Positions 59,518 to 64,000 of a stretch of DNA of 64,000 nucleotides are shown here, one piece after another. Every line of letters begins with the position of its first letter. Within the stretch, counting starts at the first letter, position 1. Under the pieces are notes generated by a model. It saw only the letters and a program-made list of their open reading frames with translations. It ran no database searches and was not told the DNA's origin. Source of the stretch: Gnetum montanum (lineage: Eukaryota; Streptophyta; Gnetopsida; Gnetales; Gnetaceae); assembly GCA_015680685.1 (NCBI GenBank), contig MNCI01016273.1:937951-1001950 (forward strand), in the 5' to 3' direction. The position numbers and the translations under genes were made by a program.

Positions 59518-59840
59518 TCATGACTCATGACCCATGACATGACCCTCTTTTGTTTTTTCTTTTTTTTAAAAAAAAGCTGGTTCATGAACCATGATCCATG
59601 ACATGACCCTGTTTTGTTTTTTTCTTTTTTTTAAAAAAGCTGGTTCATGACTCCTGACCCATGACATGACCCTGTTTTGTTTTTTCCTTTTTCAGAAAAA
59701 AAAAAAAAAGCTGAACAAGCATCGATCTGTCATCATGTTCATGACTCGTGACGATGAGCCTGTTTTGTTTTTTCTGAAAAGGCATCTATCCGTCACTGTG
59801 TTGATGACTCGTTACCCTGTTTTGTCTCGTCTTTTTTCAG
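59518..59840. repeat. 63 bp minisatellite, five units
   Basis: Units begin TTCATGA at 59,518, 59,581, 59,644 and 59,738, with a TTGATGA variant at 59,801. The spacing is 63, 63, 94 and 63 bp. Each has CATGACATGACCCTGTTTTG or a decayed form, then T- and A-runs and AAGCTGGTTC. The fourth interval has an added CATCGATCTGTCATCATG segment. Frames across it are artefacts. Confidence 0.85.
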
Positions 59841-61832
59841 CAGAGATGACAAAAAGAGCAAAAACCAGCAATGACCAATAAACACACGTGAATGTGTGAG
59901 CCATTGCAACACCCTTGACGCTCCCAAAGGCAAATCCATTCAAATGCAATGTTTACCTCGCACGCCCCGTCCCAAACTTGGTTTCCGTATGACCCAAACT
60001 TGGCCCTTCGGCCTTCGGTTACTAAAGTAGCCCTTTCATGATTTCCGTGTGTTTGTTTATTGATTCGTACTACCTTGTTTTCTGTGATCTGTGTCATGCC
60101 GATGCCATGAATCTTGATTGCTTGTTAGCCACTTAACAATGAAATGAAGTTTGTGGTAAGATTCAGTGCAGGAAAAGATAATTAAGATTTTAATGCACAA
60201 TGGAGACATGGAGAACAAGGCAAGAATAATACAAGGCAAGGCAAGGAGAGGTGACTATTTCCCTGTATAAGTACACAGCCAGATAAAATTTCATTGGAAA
60301 TTATGAAATATGTACCCACTTCGGATTTAATGCATTTCTGTATCCACTGCCCCGAATCCAATGTTAACAGTTCATCAAAATTTATCAGGAATCCAGCGCA
60401 TAGCATGTTTATCTTTCCTCAATGCTAATCTGCTAAGCAGGTTGCAGCATTACCCAAAAAACTCAATGCTTATCTTGTTGTACAGGTTATACAGGTTCTA
60501 TCATTAGTTACAAGTTCAATGCTCATACCGCTGAGTGAGTCCAGGTTCCGCTGAGTGAGTCCAGGTTCAATGCTTAGCAGCCAGTCCAGGTTCAATGCTT
60601 ATCCTGATAAGGAGATCCCGGCTTCTAAGGATCAGTAGATTAAAGAAATCCTAACCTGTTTTTCAATTAACTGTGGGTACCCCCAACAGTAACATGCCCA
60701 ACAGAAATAAAACTACGAAATAAAGGAACGATGCTCATGAACTGCACCTCATAATATAAACCAACTCTGATAATGAAGTTTCGACTTTCGTCAGAGATAT
60801 TACTAGATCTACGAGTATGTAGACAATTGGGACAATTCTGCCTCAAATTCTAAGGCATGCTAACAGGGCAGAACTGGGATTGGAACGTCGATTTCATTGA
60901 CTGACATCATGAATAGAATGTTTCTTAACTTCAAAAGTAAAGCGTGAAGGTATTCATAAACTCTTTGGTCCATCTGTGTATCATTTTTAGATATGGAGAA
61001 TTATTGTAGGTCTAACCTGGAAAGACAGAAGCCTGTGGAAACAATAATAGATCAGGCTATTCGTAGTAAATTAAGTTTTGATCTCAGTGCATCATCTTTA
61101 TGTGATGTTTTCTGGATTCATAATCTTATCTCCATCATAACATAATTCGCCAAAACTAACAAAAATAGTTACTGAATTTTAACTTCCAGCAGTTATACAT
61201 AACATTGGGTTTGAATGGCATCGGTAGTTTAATAATCATCAGAAACAGAAAGCTGGAAAGACTTGCAATTGAGGATACTTGTGAACATCTTGAAATGAAA
61301 ATGCTAAGCGACTGATTAGACATGGCAACTTGCTCAACAACCTATCTATGTGCGCCATATTACTTTATTTTTTAATACCACGGTCAACAGTGTTTGTATT
61401 CAATTACGCCACGCAGTTGTGGTAGTTTCAGGATTGTGACGCGGAACAGCGAAATACCTTAACTACATGAAACACAATACAAACTCTTTTTGTGGTTTGA
61501 CAGTATCACAACCGAAAACTTTGAATTAAAAGCATTAAAGTCTCTTCATTTCATTACCCACGATAATTCAGCGGTTCAGCAACTTCCATATTTTTTGAGG
61601 CGCCGTCTTTGAGAATTTTATTAATTAAATGAGATAAAGTACATGATTAACATCTGAACATATTGATGGATAAATAGGGAGAAGAACAATGACAAATGCG
61701 GATGTTGAAGGAAAACATCTTGATACATAATCCTTCACAGAGTGTGAGAGTACATTCCAAAGAGCAACCTTATGCTAAGAACTGTGAGTTAATAAGACCA
61801 GGAGAACAACAAAGAGCTAAAAATGCTCAAAA
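59841..61832. other. Gene-free stretch with a small tandem repeat
   Basis: No gene, tRNA or element end is recognised. At 60,528-60,567 a 20 bp unit, CCGCTGAGTGAGTCCAGGTT, occurs twice, and a GTCCAGGTTCAATGCTTA variant follows. 61,610-61,832 probably includes the LINE's 3' UTR (AATAAAATTC on the minus strand near 61,615), but no poly(A) tail was seen. Confidence 0.5.
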
Positions 61833-64000
61833 TTATGATAACACACTTCGATGTAGTAGATCGAGATTGGGAGGAGTGGACGAGTTGGTGTATCTGCTCC
61901 AAGGCTGCAAACAATAAAACAACTGATTAGTACCCAACTTTAACTTAGAAGTACGAGATAAAATTTGGAAATGCACAAGGCGAAGAATTTGAGATTTTTC
62001 CATAATATTTAAATGGTTAGAGTTGGACGAATCAGTGTTTTGGAAAAGAGCAGTGCATCTGCGCTTCCATATATAGTAAAGAATGAGGGGCCTAATAACT
62101 TTCCAAAGAAACTGAAGGTCAGTAGACGGGGTGGCCTGAAAGCCAAATAAAATATCCTCATGGGAAAATGTGCACAGAGGAAAAACTTTAGAAACCCACT
62201 CCCATGAAGACCGAGTGAAAGGGCAATGCCAAAAAACATAGACAAAATCATTAGGACCTCCATAGAGAGGGCACTTAGGGTTTGAAATCCCAAGGTATTC
62301 ACGACGTTTGCCAATAGGCAAGCCTTGATGCAAGAGGCACCAAAGAAATTGTTTAATTTTTGGAAGAGTTGGAAGGCTCCAAACTCATGAAAAGAGAGAG
62401 AGCCAAAACTGTTTAGACTCTTCTTTGTGCCATGATCGATTGCAGCGATTAACAATCATTGAGGAATCATGCAACATCTGAAAGGGCACATGTGGTTTAT
62501 AAGGTAGAAGGTTCGATCCATTAGTCCACTGAAAACCATGGAAGAGACTAAGAACCGAGGCATCCAAGTGCAAATACTGATGAATGAAGTGATAAAGTCT
62601 ATCAAGGCAATGGTGCATATTTCTGGAAGCCCCATATAAGTTTTCGAACATATCCCAAGTAATCCATTGATTGGTGAGACGAAGGCATCTAAGGGAAACA
62701 ACTCCCTTTTGAAACCAGATGGTGATTGTCCTAGCATTTGAGGTGGCTAGAGGAGCAGGACATAGGGGCAGCCACCAAGGGCAAATCTTAGAAAGAAGAG
62801 TAGGATTGATATGAATATTATTCCAATTCACATGAGAATGTAAAACCTGCCAAGCCTTCCAAATGCTTTTGAAAACATGTGTTCCAGGAATGATAATGTC
62901 ATGAGCAGAAAGGATACAATTAACAGGGTGGATACCCTTCCAGATAAACTTATTCTTAGGGAATGCTTGTCGAAGCCTTAACTGAAAGAGATTCCCAATA
63001 ATATTGGGGCATCCAGGTGCTGAACCAACCACTTAGCGACAAGGGTGAGACCTTGCTTAAAGGAGTTCAAAAGGCCCAATCCACCTTGGTTCTTAGGAAG
63101 AGTTACTATATTCCAGGCGACACAATGAAAGCCTTTTTGGGAGTCCTTAGACGACCACATGAAGTCTCGAAATAAATGTTCAAGCTTTTGATAAGAAGCA
63201 TGGGAAGGGGCCCAACATGACGAATAATAAACATGGGTAGAGGCACAAATAGACTTACAGATTAGATACTTACCGGCAAGGGTGAGGGGTTTGGTTTTCC
63301 ATTTTTCAATTTTTCTTTGAATTCGAGAAAGTACTTGGTCCCAGAGCTCTAACGTTGGGCCTCTAAAGCGAAAGGGGATTCCCAAAAGCTTAATGATCTC
63401 ATGATCTTGAGTTCGCTTCCAACTATAATTGGACAAGTGACTGTAGTTATTGGTGAAGCTATAAATAGAAGATTTACGCCAATTTATAACAGATCTAGAG
63501 AGGGAGCAATATTGCTCTACTCGAGACAAGAGACACTGCACATTATCAGCATTGTTTTGAATAAGGAAAAATGAGTCATTAGCGAAATGCATATTGAGGA
63601 GTTGATGTTGAGGAGAAGATAGATGAACCCCAAATAAAACATTGTTTTGAATATCCAAGCTGATTTGATGACAGAGAAAATCAATAGCAATGATGAAGAG
63701 GTAAGGAGCAAGAGGGCAACCTTGCCTAACAGACCGATGAATAGAAAAGGGAGAAGTGATGCTGAAGGTAGTCGCGATTCACGCAGTAGCATATGAGAAT
63801 AAGCATTCAACCATATGAATGAACTTAGGGCCAAAACCCAATTTAGCCATGATTTGGATAATGAAGTCCCACTTAATGTTATCATAGGCTTTAGCGTAGT
63901 CAAGCTTCATTAGGAGGATATCCTGACCCTCATCCTCAGCCCACTTAAGACAAGCAGCCACCACGTTATTTAATATGTATCTTCCTGGAACAATGCCAGT
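61833..64000 (-). mobile_element. L1-type LINE, ORF2 fragment (reverse transcriptase onward)
   Basis: Runs in from the right edge. In order: RT motif MKLDYAKAYDNIKWDF (about 63,880-63,930), RQGCPLAPYLF (about 63,705-63,735), the catalytic motif read as FANDSFF at 63,576-63,596 where FADD is needed, LGIPFRFRG, WKTKPLTLAGK, SSCWAPSHASY and LPKNQGGLGL. Last comes the C-terminal Zn-knuckle-like region KIKQFLWCLLHQGLP, PKCPLYGGPND and FWHCPF, with Tyr where the second Cys is expected. Damage: TGA stops near 63,779 and 62,385, each one CGA-to-TGA step from Arg, and a frameshift near 63,020. The stop is at 61,833. The endonuclease part would lie beyond the window. Dead copy. Confidence 0.88.

Noticed and set aside
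59837-60097. 86-codon minus-strand frame with a VTEGRRAKFGSYGNQVWDGA phrase
   Set aside because: No family recognised and no supporting gene structure. It may be chance.

Overview
The window looks like repeat-dominated nuclear DNA of a land plant with a large genome. A gymnosperm is my inference, not something the sequence proves. The signs are one intron-containing plant gene of the GH3 acyl-acid amido synthetase family, an L1-type LINE, and about 52 kb of old, nested, AT-rich LTR retrotransposons. Two of the LTR families have primer-binding sites resembling the 3' end of tRNA-Asp, as in plant Athila/Tat-like Ty3 elements. Nothing bacterial or viral is present.

Layout. 1-2,435 is anonymous flank. 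2,436-11,688 is LTR element 'E', with 1.6 kb LTRs, PBS, PPT and a 5 bp target duplication. It carries gag and aspartic protease remnants on the minus strand and no recognisable pol. 11,689-14,585 continues the flank and holds a tRNA-Gln-like relic. 14,607-29,587 (left copy) and 32,895-54,414 (right copy) are two copies of one retroelement nest, related by segmental duplication. They are separated by 29,588-32,896, an inverted copy of the flank around E that lacks E and so shows its empty target site. In the right copy the nest is complete: element 'A' (34,098-54,414, perfect 5 bp target duplication) contains element 'B' (37,698-46,963, 5 bp duplication with one mismatch) and a lone LTR 'C' (49,012-49,908). 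The left copy has lost the 5' half of B and adjoining A sequence through a 4.9 kb deletion at a TTGGAA microhomology, and its A is cut off at 29,587.

A and B are related but distinct families built to one plan on the minus strand: LTR of about 0.88 kb with a very short U3, tRNA-Asp-like PBS, a gag-type ORF with an unusual Cys/His motif, a long apparently non-coding middle, then an ORF of about 930 codons ('ORFX') ending just before the 3' LTR. ORFX has a conserved globular N-terminal part and a long coiled-coil C-terminal part. I see no reverse transcriptase, RNase H or integrase in E, A or B, so all look non-autonomous. ORFX is the best candidate for an undescribed system here.

54,415-54,790 is a tandem duplicate of A's target, so an empty A site sits next to the filled one. 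54,934-58,461 (minus) is the GH3 gene: five exons, 630 codons, no stop or frameshift, but with non-consensus residues in two of its nucleotide-binding motifs. Upstream are small tandem repeats (58,755-58,944 and 59,518-59,840), about 2 kb with no gene seen, and a broken LINE ORF2 running off the right edge (61,833-64,000, minus). All boundaries and identities were read by eye, and exact values need alignment.
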